Assembly (NCBI GenBank): GCA_025966135.1
Contig: JAOPVP010000064.1
Location: forward strand, 1 to 50,387
Direction: 5' to 3'
DNA length: 50,387 nucleotides
From: Frankiales bacterium
GTDB taxonomy: Bacteria; Actinomycetota; Actinomycetes; Mycobacteriales; SCTD01
The position numbers were made by a program, and so were the translations under genes. This document shows positions 8,547-18,261 of this stretch, one piece after another (the stretch's first letter is position 1; every line of letters starts with the position of its first letter). The notes beneath the pieces were generated by a model. That model was not told the DNA's origin, made no database searches, and was given only the letters and a program-made list of their open reading frames with translations.

Positions 8547-9932
8547 GTGTCCCGTCGCCTCTCCCTCGTCACGCTCGGGTGCGCCCGCAACGAGGTCGAC
8601 TCCGAGGAGCTCGCCGGCCGGCTGCACGCCGCCGGGTGGGAGCTCACGGACGAAGGCGCCGATGTCGTGGTGGTCAACACCTGCGGGTTCGTGGAGTCGG
8701 CGAAGAAGGACAGCATCGACACCCTGCTCGCCGCCTCCGACACCGGTGCCAAGGTCGTCGCCGTCGGCTGCCTGGCCGAGCGCTACGGCAAGGAGCTGGC
8801 CGAGCAGCTCCCTGAAGCGGACGCGGTGCTGGGCTTCGACTCCTACGCCGAGCTGTCGACCCACCTACAGGCTGTTCTCGACGGCGTGGCCGTCCCGAGC
8901 CACACCCCCGGCGACCGGCGCAAGCTCCTCCCGATCAGCCCGGTCGAGCGGCAGGAGCCCGCGATGTCGATCGACGTCGGCATCCCGGGGCACGCCGGGG
9001 GTCCCACCGTCGTACGCAAGCGTCTCGACGAGGCACCCGTCGCACCCCTCAAGCTGGCCTCCGGCTGCGACCGGCGTTGCTCGTTCTGTGCCATCCCGAG
9101 CTTCCGGGGTGCCTTCGTCAGCCGGCGGCCCTCCGACGTCCTGGCCGAGGCTCGCTGGCTTGCCGACCATGGCGTCAAGGAGCTCATGCTCGTCAGCGAG
9201 AACTCCACGTCGTACGGCAAGGACCTCGGCGACCTCAAGCTGCTCGAGACGCTGCTCCCTGAGTTGGCCGCGATCGTGCCTCGGGTGCGGCTGTCCTACC
9301 TACAGCCCGCCGAGATGCGCCCCTCGCTGGTGCAGACGCTGACCTCGACACCCGGTGTCGTGCCGTACTTCGACATGTCCTTCCAGCACAGTTCCGCCAC
9401 AGTGCTCCGGCGGATGCGACGCTTCGGTGGGACCGAGAGCTTCCTGGCCCTGCTCGAGCAGGTTCGCGCCGCGGCTCCGACGGCAGGCGCGCGCAGCAAC
9501 GTCATCGTCGGGTTCCCAGGAGAGACCGAGGAGGACGTCGCCGAGCTCGAGCGCTTCCTGATCGGCGCCCGCCTCGACGCGATCGGCGTGTTCGGGTACT
9601 CCGACGAGGACGGCACCGAGGCGGCAGGCCTGCCGGACCACCTGGAGCAAGACGTGGTCGACGCTCGGGTGCAGCGCCTCACTGCGCTCGCCGAGGAGCT
9701 CACGTCGCAGCGCGCTGAGGAGCGTCTGGGGGAGGTTCTCGAGGTCCTCGTCGAGTCCGTCGACGGCGACCGCGCCGAAGGCCGGGCTGCCCACCAGGCC
9801 CCCGAGGTGGATGGCAGCACAACGGTGCACGCCGACGGCCTGAAGGTCGGCGACCTCGTCCGCGTCGTCGTCACCGGGTCGGAGGGCGTGGACCTGATCG
9901 CGGACCTGCTTCCCGTCGAGGCCGGTGCGTGA
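8547..9932 (+). CDS. rimO: Ribosomal protein S12 methylthiotransferase RimO
   Basis: RimO is a radical-SAM enzyme that methylthiolates an aspartate of ribosomal protein S12. The N-terminal UPF0004 domain carries three cluster cysteines in [25 protein letters not shown] and VGCLAERYG. The radical-SAM motif CDRRCSFC has Cys174, Cys178 and Cys181, and a TRAM domain ends the 461-residue protein. The [10 protein letters not shown] and NTCGFVE signatures favour RimO over MiaB; a true miaB lies at 40799. The stop overlaps the GTG of pgsA, beginning the rimO-pgsA-cinA coupled set. Confidence 0.93.
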   Translation: MSRRLSLVTLGCARNEVDSEELAGRLHAAGWELTDEGADVVVVNTCGFVESAKKDSIDTLLAASDTGAKVVAVGCLAERYGKELAEQLPEADAVLGFDSYAELSTHLQAVLDGVAVPSHTPGDRRKLLPISPVERQEPAMSIDVGIPGHAGGPTVVRKRLDEAPVAPLKLASGCDRRCSFCAIPSFRGAFVSRRPSDVLAEARWLADHGVKELMLVSENSTSYGKDLGDLKLLETLLPELAAIVPRVRLSYLQPAEMRPSLVQTLTSTPGVVPYFDMSFQHSSATVLRRMRRFGGTESFLALLEQVRAAAPTAGARSNVIVGFPGETEEDVAELERFLIGARLDAIGVFGYSDEDGTEAAGLPDHLEQDVVDARVQRLTALAEELTSQRAEERLGEVLEVLVESVDGDRAEGRAAHQAPEVDGSTTVHADGLKVGDLVRVVVTGSEGVDLIADLLPVEAGA

Positions 9933-10606
9933 GCCAGCTCGACCCCGCGAGTGGCGTGGACCCGCTGCTGCCGGGCAACCCGTCGCTGGAACCTATGGCC
10001 GCCCCGACGTCGACGGCCAGCGTGTGGAACGTCGCCAACGGCCTCACCATGTTCCGCCTCGTTCTGGTCCCCGTCTTCGTGGTCGCGCTGTTCGCCGGCG
10101 GCGGCCATGACGACAGCTGGCGGTGGGTGGCGTTCGGGGTCTTCGCCGTGGCGTCCTACACCGACCGGGTCGACGGGCAGCTGGCCCGCAGCCGGAACCT
10201 GGTCACCGCGTTCGGCAAGCTCGCCGACCCGATCGCTGACAAGGCGCTCACCGGCGCGGCCCTCATCGGGCTGTCGCTTCTCGGCGACCTTCCTTGGTAC
10301 GTCACGGTTCTCGTCCTGTCCCGGGAGATCGGCGTCACGCTCCTGCGGTTCTGGGTCATCAGGCACGGCGTCATCCCGGCCAGCCGTGGTGGCAAGCTCA
10401 AGACGCTGCTGCAGGGGCTGGCCATCGGCTTCTACGTGCTGCCCCTCACCGGGGCCGCCGCAACCGGCCGTGCGGTGCTCATGGGGATCGCGGTGGCCGT
10501 CACCGTCGTCACCGGGATCGACTACGTGGCAAGGGCCCTCACTCTTCGCCAGACCAGCGACAGGGCGGCCGTGAAGCGGGCCCGCAAGGCCGCACGCCGC
10601 GCATGA
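9929..10606 (+). CDS. pgsA: CDP-diacylglycerol-glycerol-3-phosphate 3-phosphatidyltransferase PgsA
   Basis: PgsA makes phosphatidylglycerophosphate from CDP-diacylglycerol and glycerol-3-phosphate, the first step to phosphatidylglycerol and cardiolipin. The CDP-alcohol phosphotransferase motif is intact: D-R-V-D-G-Q-L-A-R, then G and D-P-I-A-D, near residues 73-98. Several membrane helices surround it, and the N-terminal [15 protein letters not shown] helix is typical. The 225-residue length includes an extended N-terminus of about 30 residues. GTG 9929 overlaps the rimO stop, and the stop overlaps the cinA start (ATGA). The position corresponds to pgsA3 (Rv2746c) of M. tuberculosis. Confidence 0.9.
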   Translation: MSQLDPASGVDPLLPGNPSLEPMAAPTSTASVWNVANGLTMFRLVLVPVFVVALFAGGGHDDSWRWVAFGVFAVASYTDRVDGQLARSRNLVTAFGKLADPIADKALTGAALIGLSLLGDLPWYVTVLVLSREIGVTLLRFWVIRHGVIPASRGGKLKTLLQGLAIGFYVLPLTGAAATGRAVLMGIAVAVTVVTGIDYVARALTLRQTSDRAAVKRARKAARRA

Positions 10607-11814
10607 AGGGCGCGGTCCTGGCGGTCGGCACGGAGCTGCTGCTGGGGGACGTGATCAACTCCAACGCTGCCTGGCTCGGCGCGCAACTCGCCGCCGCCGG
10701 CGTCGAGGTCGTGGCCTCCGCCGCAGTCGGGGACGACCTCCACCGGTTGGTCGCCGCGATCGGGCAGCACCTGATCGAGGCCGACGTCCTCCTGCTCTCG
10801 GGAGGTCTCGGACCCACGGTCGACGACCTGACCCGGGACGCTGTCGCCCTGGCCTGCCGGGCCCCGCTGGAACGGCAAGCCGCTCTCGAGGCCGGTCTCC
10901 GCGCGAAGTTCGCGGCGTACGGGATGACGATGCCCGCCGAGGTGCTGCGGCAGGCCGACGTGCCGCGGGGCGCGGAGGTGCTCGACAACCCGGTCGGGAC
11001 CGCCCCGGGCCTGTGGTTGCCGCTCGGTGACAAGGTCGTCGTTGCGCTCCCCGGACCTCCGCACGAGCTGCGCGCGGTCGCCGCCCCCTTGTGGCCGCGG
11101 CTGGCTGCGCGTAGCGGGACGGTCGTGACGACCCGGCAGGTGCTGCTCTCCGGCGTGGGGGAGTCAACCGTCGCCGAGCGCGTCGAGGCCGCCGTGACGT
11201 TGCCGGACGGTGTCTCGCTGTCGTATCTCGCGGGTGGGGGTGTGGTTCGCGTGCGGTTCACCACCAGCGGGCCACCCCAGGTCCTGGAGCCCCTGCTCGC
11301 GGCCGTCGACGCCGTCCTCGGCGACCACGTCTGGGGCCACGACCAGGACACCCTCGACGGGGTGGTCCACGACCTGCTGGGTACGGCGGGGCAGACGGTG
11401 GCCGTGGCCGAGTCCCTCACCGGAGGGCTCCTGGGCGCGGCGCTCTCGCAGCGCTCCGGGTCGTCTGTGACCTTCCGCGGGAGTCTCGTGGTCTACGCCA
11501 CGGATCTCAAGGAAGAGCTCGCCGGCGTCCCGGCAGCGCTGCTCGAAGCTCAGGGAGCGGTCTCGGCGGAGACAGCCGCGGCACTGGCCGCCGGGGCCCG
11601 CGACCGCCTAGGTGCTGACTGGGGTCTGGGGGTGACCGGGGTTGCTGGACCGAACGTGCAGGAGGGCAAACCGGTCGGAACCGTGCATGTGGCCGTCGCC
11701 GGCCCGGCAGGCGGGCAGGTGCGCTCGCTGCAGCTCCCGGGGGACCGTGACCGGGTCCGGTCGTTGACCGTGACCTCCGCGCTGGACCTGCTGCGGCGCC
11801 ACCTGCAGGCATGA
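10603..11814 (+). CDS. cinA: CinA-like protein with C-terminal NMN deamidase domain
   Basis: A two-domain, 403-residue protein. The N-terminal MoaB/MogA-like (COG1058) domain begins [13 protein letters not shown] and contains [15 protein letters not shown] and NPVGTAPG. The C-terminal CinA domain has [16 protein letters not shown] and GVTGVAGP, the signature of nicotinamide-mononucleotide amidohydrolases. The likely role is NAD-precursor salvage (NMN to NaMN) and possibly ADP-ribose hydrolysis, rather than competence itself. ATG 10603 overlaps the pgsA stop as ATGA and is internal to a longer open frame, so the overlap decides the start. It is the last gene before the clgR promoter. Confidence 0.9.
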   Translation: MKGAVLAVGTELLLGDVINSNAAWLGAQLAAAGVEVVASAAVGDDLHRLVAAIGQHLIEADVLLLSGGLGPTVDDLTRDAVALACRAPLERQAALEAGLRAKFAAYGMTMPAEVLRQADVPRGAEVLDNPVGTAPGLWLPLGDKVVVALPGPPHELRAVAAPLWPRLAARSGTVVTTRQVLLSGVGESTVAERVEAAVTLPDGVSLSYLAGGGVVRVRFTTSGPPQVLEPLLAAVDAVLGDHVWGHDQDTLDGVVHDLLGTAGQTVAVAESLTGGLLGAALSQRSGSSVTFRGSLVVYATDLKEELAGVPAALLEAQGAVSAETAAALAAGARDRLGADWGLGVTGVAGPNVQEGKPVGTVHVAVAGPAGGQVRSLQLPGDRDRVRSLTVTSALDLLRRHLQA

Positions 11815-11878
11815 CGCTGGGGAAGTCTGTGTGTGCTTGGGCTGTTGTGCTCTCAGAGAAGCATCGGGTCACCGGTGC

Positions 11879-11905
11879 CAACGCTGGGCGATGCGGGTAG
11901 CGTTG
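11879..11905. promoter_or_regulatory. Inverted repeat over the clgR promoter (candidate operator)
   Basis: CAACGCT (11879-11885) and AGCGTTG (11899-11905) are perfect inverse copies spaced 13 bp. The right half overlaps the -10 box TAGCGT at 11898-11903. Because ClgR-type regulators control their own genes in other actinobacteria, this is a plausible autoregulatory site, but the match to a ClgR consensus was not tested. Confidence 0.4.
11898..11903 (+). promoter_or_regulatory. -10 box TAGCGT of clgR
   Basis: TAGCGT would start a transcript near 11910, with a short leader carrying GAGGA (11915-11919) and GGAGG (11923-11927) ahead of the clgR GTG codons. Confidence 0.45.
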
Positions 11906-11935
11906 CCCGCACCTGAGGAACCGGAGGTGAGCGAC

Positions 11936-12277
11936 GTGGTGGTGCTGCGCACCTTGCTGGGTGACGCCCTCCGTGAGACGCGCCTCCAGCAGCATCGGAC
12001 GCTCCGAGAGGTCTCGGGGGCCGCCCGGGTGAGCCTCGGGTACCTGTCTGAGGTCGAACGTGGGCAGAAGGAAGCCTCCTCCGAGCTGCTGGCGAGCATC
12101 TGCCGCGCCCTCGGCGTGCGGCTGTCCGACGTGCTGAGGGATGTGAGCGAGGAGCTGTCGGTGCACGAACCGCATCCGCTGCCCATCCCGGTCCTCGAGG
12201 CTGTGCCGGAGCCGTCCGCCGTCACTGCGGTCCCCGCGTCTGTCCACGTGGTGTCCGACGTGGTCGCGGCTGCCTGA
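11936..12277 (+). CDS. clgR: ClgR-type Xre transcriptional regulator
   Basis: A small Xre-family DNA-binding protein of about 113 residues, very like mycobacterial ClgR (Rv2745c). An [13 protein letters not shown] entry helix is followed by the helix-turn-helix segment [22 protein letters not shown] and then by [17 protein letters not shown]. ClgR activates clp protease genes and the psp envelope-stress genes in mycobacteria. The start is chosen at GTG 11936, with GGAGG eight bases upstream, giving a protein that begins MVVLRTLLG as in the mycobacterial homologue. GTG 11927 with GAGGA is the alternative. pspA, its usual neighbour, lies about 5 kb away at 17414. Confidence 0.88.
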   Translation: MVVLRTLLGDALRETRLQQHRTLREVSGAARVSLGYLSEVERGQKEASSELLASICRALGVRLSDVLRDVSEELSVHEPHPLPIPVLEAVPEPSAVTAVPASVHVVSDVVAAA

Positions 12278-12287
12278 CCTGCCTGCA

Positions 12288-12953
12288 GTGACCGCCACTT
12301 CAGCATCGGACGTGCCTGTCCGCGAGCCCGGCACCCGCTCCCGCTCCGGCAACGCCATGGGCCGCACCCGCTCGGCGCTGCTGCAGGCGACCGCGGAGTG
12401 CGTGGCCCGCTACGGCATCCGCAAGACCACGATGGTCGATGTCGCCTCCAGGAGCGGGGTCGCCAAGGCCACCCTCTACAACCACTTCCGCACCAAGGAC
12501 GACGTCCTCGCGGCATTGGTCGAGCAGCACGTCGCCGACCTGGTGGGGACGTGCGTGGCAACCGCGGTCGCCGAGGGGCTCGTGCCGGCGTTGGCGAAGG
12601 CGGGGGAGGCGCTCGCGGCGAGCGCCCCCCTGCGTAAGGCGGCGGAGGACGAGAAGGCTCTGCTGGCACCGCTGCTGATCCCCGGGGAGGGTCGCGGGTG
12701 GCAGGTGGCCCGAGACGGTGTCGCGGCAGTTCTCACGGCCGGTCGTGCTGCCAGTGGGCCGGTCGAGGTCGAGCTGGTCCTGCGCTGGTGCAGCAGCCAG
12801 CTGCTGTGGCCGCTCGCGGACGGCACGGCCCGCACGGCGGCGGATGCCCTCGTGCGTGGGCTGGGCGGCGGCTCTGCGGCTGTCGCCCCGGCCGAGCCGG
12901 ACACGCGTGCCGCGCCGTTGGAGGCCCGTGCCGGCCTCGGCTGGCCCGGCTGA
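12288..12953 (+). CDS. TetR family transcriptional regulator
   Basis: A 221-residue TetR repressor. The N-terminal DNA-binding domain is clear: ALLQATAECVARYGIRKTTMVDVASRSGVAKATLYNHF, with the helix-turn-helix around residues 45-65. The rest is an alanine-rich helical ligand domain with no recognisable ligand class. GTG 12288 lies 10 bp after clgR without a good Shine-Dalgarno sequence; ATG 12358 (starting MGRTRSAL) is a possible later start. It is convergent with the kelch gene. Its target is unknown; the divergent or neighbouring promoters of this insertion are candidates. Confidence 0.85.
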   Translation: MTATSASDVPVREPGTRSRSGNAMGRTRSALLQATAECVARYGIRKTTMVDVASRSGVAKATLYNHFRTKDDVLAALVEQHVADLVGTCVATAVAEGLVPALAKAGEALAASAPLRKAAEDEKALLAPLLIPGEGRGWQVARDGVAAVLTAGRAASGPVEVELVLRWCSSQLLWPLADGTARTAADALVRGLGGGSAAVAPAEPDTRAAPLEARAGLGWPG

Positions 12954-12970
12954 CACCCGCCAGTCGAGCG

Positions 12971-13975
12971 CTACCGGAGGATGAGCAGCGCGTCGCTCTG
13001 GAGGGAACCACCGGCGGTGGGGCCGCCGCCCGGCAGGTAGAGCGCGTCGCCGACGACGGCCGCGCCGATTCCCTGACGCGGGGCGGGGAGGTCCGGCAGG
13101 CGCCCCCAGCGTCGCGTCGCGGGGTCGTAGGCGTCGACCTCGGTGTCGATGGAGCTCTCGCTGGAGTTCTCGCCGCCGAGGACCACGAACCGCCCGCGGA
13201 ACGCCGCGCCGGCGACCGCGGACCGGCCCAGTGGGAGGGGCGGGAGGGTGGTCCAGCGGTCGGTGGACGGTTCGTAGGACTGGAGCAGGTTCAGGTCGTT
13301 GGGGCGGCCCGCAGCGACGTAGAGCCGGCCGCCCACGACGGCCCCGGCCGCGTGGTCGCGGGCGGTCGGCATCGGGGCCGCGGTGGTCCAGCGGTTCGTC
13401 GCCGGGTCGTAGACGTCGTGCTCGGCCACGTCGACGCCGGCGCTCTTGCCGCCGACGTAGTGGATCTTGCCGTTCAGGACCACGGCGACTCCTGCTGACC
13501 GGCGGTTCGGCAGGGATGCCTTGGCGCTCCAGCGATCGCTTGCCGGGTCCCAGGCGTAGACACCTGAGGTGCCGCCGCTGACCGCTCCGTAGCCGCCGAT
13601 GGCCCAGACCTTGCCCGCGAGGGCGACGGTGCCGACGTGGTCGAGGGCCCGGGGGAGCGGGGCCGCGGTGTGCCAGCGGCCGGTGCGGGTGTCCAGCACC
13701 AGGTGCGTCGTGGAGTTGGGGTGGCCGTTGATATAGCCGCCGACGACGTGGATCGCCGTGCCAAGGGCGGTGACGCCGACCTCGCTGACGGGCCGAGGGA
13801 GCCGTTGGCCGGCAGACCAGCGCAGGGCAGCGGTGGTCGTGGCGGCGGTGGCGGCCGTCGCCGAGGGGCTGGTCGCGTGGTGGGTCACGGTCGGCGCGGG
13901 CGTCGCCGTACCGGCTCGGCTTGGGGAGCAGGCGGTGAGCAGGAGCACCAACGGCACGAGGAGGGCACGCCTCAC
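12971..13975 (-). CDS. Kelch-repeat beta-propeller lipoprotein
   Basis: A 334-residue exported lipoprotein. The signal peptide RRALLVPLVLLLTAC ends in a lipobox (LTAC), so the mature protein should be lipid-anchored to the outer face of the membrane. About six kelch blades follow, each with a hydrophobic strand and Gly-Gly (VHVVGGYING, WAIGGYGAVSGG, IHYVGGKSAG, LYVAAGR, FVVLGGENSS, LYLPGGGPT), and DPA-x-x-RW turns between them. Kelch propellers bind proteins or sugars; no catalytic site is evident. GTG 13975 overlaps the stop of the upstream propeller gene (GTGA), which sets the start and shows the two are co-translated. Function unknown. Confidence 0.8.
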   Translation of the reverse strand: MRRALLVPLVLLLTACSPSRAGTATPAPTVTHHATSPSATAATAATTTAALRWSAGQRLPRPVSEVGVTALGTAIHVVGGYINGHPNSTTHLVLDTRTGRWHTAAPLPRALDHVGTVALAGKVWAIGGYGAVSGGTSGVYAWDPASDRWSAKASLPNRRSAGVAVVLNGKIHYVGGKSAGVDVAEHDVYDPATNRWTTAAPMPTARDHAAGAVVGGRLYVAAGRPNDLNLLQSYEPSTDRWTTLPPLPLGRSAVAGAAFRGRFVVLGGENSSESSIDTEVDAYDPATRRWGRLPDLPAPRQGIGAAVVGDALYLPGGGPTAGGSLQSDALLILR

Positions 13976-15156
13976 CGGAGCACGCCCGTGTGGCCGAGGG
14001 AGTACCGACCGGGCTGTGGCCAGACGCAGAGGCCGTGCGGCTGCCCCCCGACGGGGATACGGGCGAGCAGGTGGCCGTCGCTCGTGCGGATCGCGTAGAC
14101 CTCGCGGGAGTAGCGGCCCGAGAGCCACAGGACCTTCCCGTCGGCTGACACCCCGCCCATGTCGGGGGAGCTGTTCGGGACCGGCCAGATGGCCCGGATC
14201 TTGCGGGAGGTGAAGGACAGCACCGAGACCGAGGCGCCCTTGCGGTTGGTGATGAACAGGTCCTTGCTGTCGCGGCTGACATACAGGCCGTGGGCGCCCA
14301 GGCCGGTGGGCAGGAAGGACAAGACCTTGAGGGTGTGGGCGTCGAGGAGGAAGACGCCGTTGCTGTCCTCGTCGGCGACGTAGAAGACCTTTCCGTCAGG
14401 GCTGATCTTGACGTCCTGCGGCTTGGGGCGCTGGCTGCCCTGCCGTGGGAGCGTCAAGGTGCGCTCCACCCGTTGGTGGACCATGTCGATCCAGAGCATC
14501 TGGCCGCTGAACTCGCAGGAGAACAGCGCGTGCGTGCCGTCGGCCGAGAAGTCGGCGTGGTCGACGCCGCTGCAGGGGACGTGCAGCGAGTGCTGGAGCG
14601 CCATCGTGTGCGGGTCCCGGAAGTCCAGGCGCTGCAGGCGTTCGGCGACAACGACGGCATGCCGGCCGTCAGCGGTGAAGTAGAGGTTGTACGGGTCGTC
14701 CACCGGGACCGGCGTGCCGAAGCGGCCGGTGCGGGGGTCGATCGGTGTGAGGCTGTTGCCTGTGGTGTTGTCGACCCAGAGGGTTCGCAGGTCGTACGAC
14801 GGTGTGACGTGGTGAGGGACCAGCCCGACCTTGGAGACACGGACCACCTTGAAGGTGGTCGGGTCGATGACGTGCACGGTGCCGTCGGCGGAGTCCGGGA
14901 CGTAGACGAGAGACAGAGCGTGCGAAGCCTCGCTCGACAGCTGGCCAGGGCGGTCCGCGGCGTAGAGGTCGCTGGCGTTGAGCAGAGCCGGGATGGTGTG
15001 GCCCGCAGCGCTCGGCGACACCGCCGGGTGGGGAGTGGCCAGGGGGGTCACGGTGCTGGGCGAGGCCGTGCTGTGGGAGATGGCGCTGGGCGAGGCAGAA
15101 CTGCACGCGGTGGCCAGGACCAGGGTGGCAAGGGCACTGCGGGGGAGTAGCGACAC
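13972..15156 (-). CDS. YVTN-type beta-propeller lipoprotein
   Basis: A 394-residue exported lipoprotein. The signal peptide SLLPRSALATLVLATAC ends in a lipobox at LATAC, followed by a Ser/Thr/Pro-rich spacer. The body is a seven-bladed YVTN/surface-antigen-like propeller with repeated V-x-D-x-x-T-x-K-V units, such as VHVIDPTTFKVVRV, VFLLDAHTLKVL and VSVLSFTSRKI, and S-x-D-G-K turns (ISPDGKVFYVADE). It may be a surface binding or sensing scaffold; quinoprotein-like enzymes share the fold, but no cofactor site is apparent. Its stop overlaps the kelch gene, and it follows the GGDEF-EAL gene by 54 bp on the same strand. Confidence 0.8.
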   Translation of the reverse strand: MSLLPRSALATLVLATACSSASPSAISHSTASPSTVTPLATPHPAVSPSAAGHTIPALLNASDLYAADRPGQLSSEASHALSLVYVPDSADGTVHVIDPTTFKVVRVSKVGLVPHHVTPSYDLRTLWVDNTTGNSLTPIDPRTGRFGTPVPVDDPYNLYFTADGRHAVVVAERLQRLDFRDPHTMALQHSLHVPCSGVDHADFSADGTHALFSCEFSGQMLWIDMVHQRVERTLTLPRQGSQRPKPQDVKISPDGKVFYVADEDSNGVFLLDAHTLKVLSFLPTGLGAHGLYVSRDSKDLFITNRKGASVSVLSFTSRKIRAIWPVPNSSPDMGGVSADGKVLWLSGRYSREVYAIRTSDGHLLARIPVGGQPHGLCVWPQPGRYSLGHTGVLR

Positions 15157-15210
15157 GCTGCCAGGATGCCCTGTGCGCTCTGTCTCGCACCTTTACGACG
15201 CGCGAAACTG

Positions 15211-17220
15211 CTAACTGGTGGCTGCCCCGTCGCGCGGGTGTGGCACGCCGAGGGTGCGGACCGTGCGCTGGTAGTCCCAGGTGGTGACGTCGGGACCGGC
15301 CATCGGTCGGGCGAAGTGATAGCCCTGCGCGGTGTCACAGCCGGCCTCGCGCAGCAGCGTCGCAACCTCCTGGTCCTCGACGCCTTCGCCCACGACGGTG
15401 AGCCCGAGGTTGTGCCCGAGCTCGATGATGGACCTTGCCAGGATGGCGCTCTGCGGGTCGTCGATGACGCGGTCGACGTAGCTGCGGTCGATCTTGACCT
15501 CGTCGACGGGGAGGTCCTTGAGGTAGGCCATCGACGCGTAGCCGGTGCCGTAGTCGTCGATGGAAACGCGCACACCGGTGGCGCGCAGGGCCTGGAGCAC
15601 GCGGATGCACCGCTGGGGGTCGCGCATCGCGCTGCTCTCGGTGATCTCGAGGCTGAGCATGTTGGCGTCGACGTCGGCGTCGGAGAGCAGCGTGGCGACC
15701 TGGGCTGGGAAGTCGAGGTTCAGCAGGGACCGGGTGGGGATGTTGACGGCGGTGGGGACCGAGCGGCCCTGCAACGACCAGGTGTTGACCTGGCGGAGAG
15801 CCTTGGAGAGCACCTGCGTGGTGACCCGGTCCATGAGGTCGGAGTCCTCGACAGCCGGCACGAAGGCACCTGGCGCCAGCAGTCCGCGATGCGGGTGCTG
15901 CCAGCGCACGAGTGCCTCGACACCGACGAGATGGCCATCGGTGAGCGCCACCTTCGGTTGGTAGTGCACGACCAGCTCGTCGGCGGTCAGCGCCTGCCTG
16001 AGCTCGCTCATCAGCCGAACCTTGTTAGCGGTGTGCAGGTCGTGCTCCGCGGTGTAGACCACGTAGCGCTCGTGGGTGTCCTTGGCGACGTACATGGCGA
16101 CGTCGGCGGAACGCAGCAAGGGGACGAGGTCGTGGAACTCCTCGGTCGCGGCGGCGATGCCGATGCTGACCGCGACTTCGACCGACAAGGTGTCGAGGAG
16201 GAACGGAGTGTCGAAGGCGGCCTTGACCTGCGCCGCGACGCGCTCTCCGGCCTCCTCACCACCTGAGCTGAGCAGGAGGGCGAACTCGTCGCCACCGAGC
16301 CGGGCGACCAGGGTGTCGTGGTTGACCACGGTTCGCAGCCGCTCCGACACCTGGACGAGCAGGTCGTCGCCGTAGTGGCGGCCCAGGCTGTCGTTCACCT
16401 CCTTGAACCGGTCGAGGCCGAGCACCAGAAGGCAGGGAGGCGATGCCGATGCCGTGCGGCTGTCCAGCACCTCAGCTGCCCGGCGGGCGAGGACGAGGCG
16501 GTTCGGCAACTGGGTCAACGGGTCCGTCGCGGCGAGGGCCTCTATGGCGAGCCTGTGACGACGTCGCACGCTGCCGAACAGGAGGGCCAGGAGCAGGCTG
16601 GCCGCCAGCACCACCGGCGCGCCGCGGCTCAGCAGGATTGCCTGCGACGAGGCCTGGTCCAGGTACTTCTCGCTCTCGTCATGGGTGGCTTCTTGCAACG
16701 CGCCCAGCGAGTTGGTGAGGGCTGCTTGGGTGACGTCTGCACGCTGGCGGGCCGCAGCGAGCAATGACTGGCGAACGAGCCCGGGCGGCAGGTCCACCAG
16801 CTCCAGCGCGCGATCGGTCGCGTCGGTATAGCGAGACACGTCCACGAGGACCTGCTGATGGGCGGCTCTGTGGTCCGATCCAGGCGAGGCCTCGGCGGAG
16901 GCGAGGGCGGCGGACAGCAGGCGCAGCTCGTCGTTCCTCGCCTGCAGCAGCCGCGCATGTGGCGTGCTCAGGTAGGCGTGGTAGTGGGTGTCCGCGCTGG
17001 CGACGTGGTAGCGGGCGTCCTGGTAGTGGTCGGTCAGCGTGCTCGTGCGCTGGGCTGCAGCGGTCGCGACCACCAACCGGTGGATCGACACCAGGCTCAG
17101 GCTGCAGATGCCCATCACCACGAGCAGCATCCCCCAGGAGGCCCAGCGCGCCGTGCGGCCGGTCAGAGGCATGCCGGCAGGCGATGGCCGATGCCGCGCG
17201 GACCCGTTGCGCTCCGCCAT
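15211..17220 (-). CDS. Membrane-bound GGDEF-EAL cyclic di-GMP protein
   Basis: A 669-residue bifunctional c-di-GMP protein. A first membrane helix lies at about residues 27-50. A helical extracytoplasmic sensor (about 51-205, rich in Ala/His/Arg, four-helix-bundle-like) and a second helix (about 208-222) follow. The GGDEF domain starts at [11 protein letters not shown] and keeps the active-site LGGDEF. The EAL domain keeps GVEALVRW, the LEITESS loop, [16 protein letters not shown] and VGEGVED. Both active sites look intact, so the protein may make and degrade c-di-GMP. The frame is open far upstream; ATG 17220 is chosen because AGGAGG lies just before it, although the 3-nt spacer is short. 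Confidence 0.9.
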   Translation of the reverse strand: MAERNGSARHRPSPAGMPLTGRTARWASWGMLLVVMGICSLSLVSIHRLVVATAAAQRTSTLTDHYQDARYHVASADTHYHAYLSTPHARLLQARNDELRLLSAALASAEASPGSDHRAAHQQVLVDVSRYTDATDRALELVDLPPGLVRQSLLAAARQRADVTQAALTNSLGALQEATHDESEKYLDQASSQAILLSRGAPVVLAASLLLALLFGSVRRRHRLAIEALAATDPLTQLPNRLVLARRAAEVLDSRTASASPPCLLVLGLDRFKEVNDSLGRHYGDDLLVQVSERLRTVVNHDTLVARLGGDEFALLLSSGGEEAGERVAAQVKAAFDTPFLLDTLSVEVAVSIGIAAATEEFHDLVPLLRSADVAMYVAKDTHERYVVYTAEHDLHTANKVRLMSELRQALTADELVVHYQPKVALTDGHLVGVEALVRWQHPHRGLLAPGAFVPAVEDSDLMDRVTTQVLSKALRQVNTWSLQGRSVPTAVNIPTRSLLNLDFPAQVATLLSDADVDANMLSLEITESSAMRDPQRCIRVLQALRATGVRVSIDDYGTGYASMAYLKDLPVDEVKIDRSYVDRVIDDPQSAILARSIIELGHNLGLTVVGEGVEDQEVATLLREAGCDTAQGYHFARPMAGPDVTTWDYQRTVRTLGVPHPRDGAATS

Positions 17221-17413
17221 GACCCTCCTAAGCCGACTGAAACCGGCTGAGCCGCACTCCAGCAGGAGCCTCGGATCGCGCCGTGGATACGCACCGTGCT
17301 CCCGACTGCTGCAGGTACATGCTGCTGCTGCGGGCCGTGACTCGTCGAGCGGGATACCGTGGGGAAGCCGGTGCCTGGTCGGCTCTGGCCGGACGATGGA
17401 AAGGCGTGAGGAC

Positions 17414-18223
17414 TTGAACCCGTTCGTGAAGGGCTGGAAGTACTTGATGGCCGCCTTCGGCGCGAAGATCGACGAGAAGGCTGACCCGAAGATCCAGATC
17501 CAGCAGGCCATCGAGGAAGCGCAGCGCCAGCACCAGGCGCTGACGCAGCAGGCGGCAGCCGTGATCGGCAACCAGCGCCAGCTCGAGATGAAGCTCGCGC
17601 GCCAGATGAGCGACGTCGAGAAGCTCCAGGGCTCCGCGCGGCAGGCTCTCGTGCTGGCGGACCAGGCCCGCTCCGCTGCCGACGCCGCGAAGGCGGCGGA
17701 GTACGAGCAGACTGCGCAGGCCTTCGCCAACCAGCTGGTGTCGGCGGAGAGGGGCATGGAGGACTTGAAGACCCTCCACGACCAGGCCCTGCAGGCGGCG
17801 CAGCAGGCCAAGAAGGCTGTCGAGACCAATGCCACGATCATGCAGAAGAAGCTCGCGGAGCGCACCCAGCTGCTCAGCCAGCTCGAGCAGGCCAAGATGC
17901 AGGAGCAGGTCACCAAGAGCCTGAGTTCGATGTCTGAGCTCGCTGCGCCGGGCAACGTCCCGTCGCTGGACGAGGTGCGAGACAAGATCGAGGCTCGCTA
18001 CGCCAAGGCCCTGGGTGGTGCCGAGCTCGCCGGCAGTAGCGTCGAGGGCCGGATGCTCGAGGTCGAGAAGTCCACCATGGACGTCGCCGGCCAGGCCCGC
18101 CTCGACCAGATCCGCGCCAGCCTGACCGGGCAGCTGCCGGCCGCCGCGCAGGCCCCGGCCGCGCCCCTCACGACGGGCACCCCCGAGGGGGACAAGGCCG
18201 CCGAGGGCACCACCGGGAGCTGA
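17414..18223 (+). CDS. pspA: Phage-shock protein A / IM30 family (mycobacterial 35 kDa antigen type)
   Basis: A PspA-family membrane-remodelling protein of 269 residues that is almost entirely coiled coil. It closely matches the mycobacterial 35 kDa antigen (Rv2744c), as in [60 protein letters not shown], and [20 protein letters not shown]. PspA binds stressed membranes and preserves envelope integrity. TTG 17414 gives the conserved MNPFVK start and the expected length, with GAAAGG at 17399-17404 nine bases upstream. ATG 17396 would add six residues and has no ribosome binding site. It is divergent from the GGDEF-EAL gene and is normally the partner of clgR. Confidence 0.92.
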   Translation: MNPFVKGWKYLMAAFGAKIDEKADPKIQIQQAIEEAQRQHQALTQQAAAVIGNQRQLEMKLARQMSDVEKLQGSARQALVLADQARSAADAAKAAEYEQTAQAFANQLVSAERGMEDLKTLHDQALQAAQQAKKAVETNATIMQKKLAERTQLLSQLEQAKMQEQVTKSLSSMSELAAPGNVPSLDEVRDKIEARYAKALGGAELAGSSVEGRMLEVEKSTMDVAGQARLDQIRASLTGQLPAAAQAPAAPLTTGTPEGDKAAEGTTGS

Positions 18224-18261
18224 GGGTCTAGGCGGCGGTGGGAACCAGCTCGACGACGGGG

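Noticed and set aside
17351..17360. GGGATACCGT as a promoter for pspA
   Set aside because: TACCGT could be a -10 box, but there is no supporting -35 or extracytoplasmic-sigma motif, so it was not listed.
17221..17985. Upstream extension of the GGDEF-EAL frame
   Set aside because: The added part is antisense to pspA and cysteine/serine-rich without domains; ATG 17220 with AGGAGG gives the natural membrane-sensor start.
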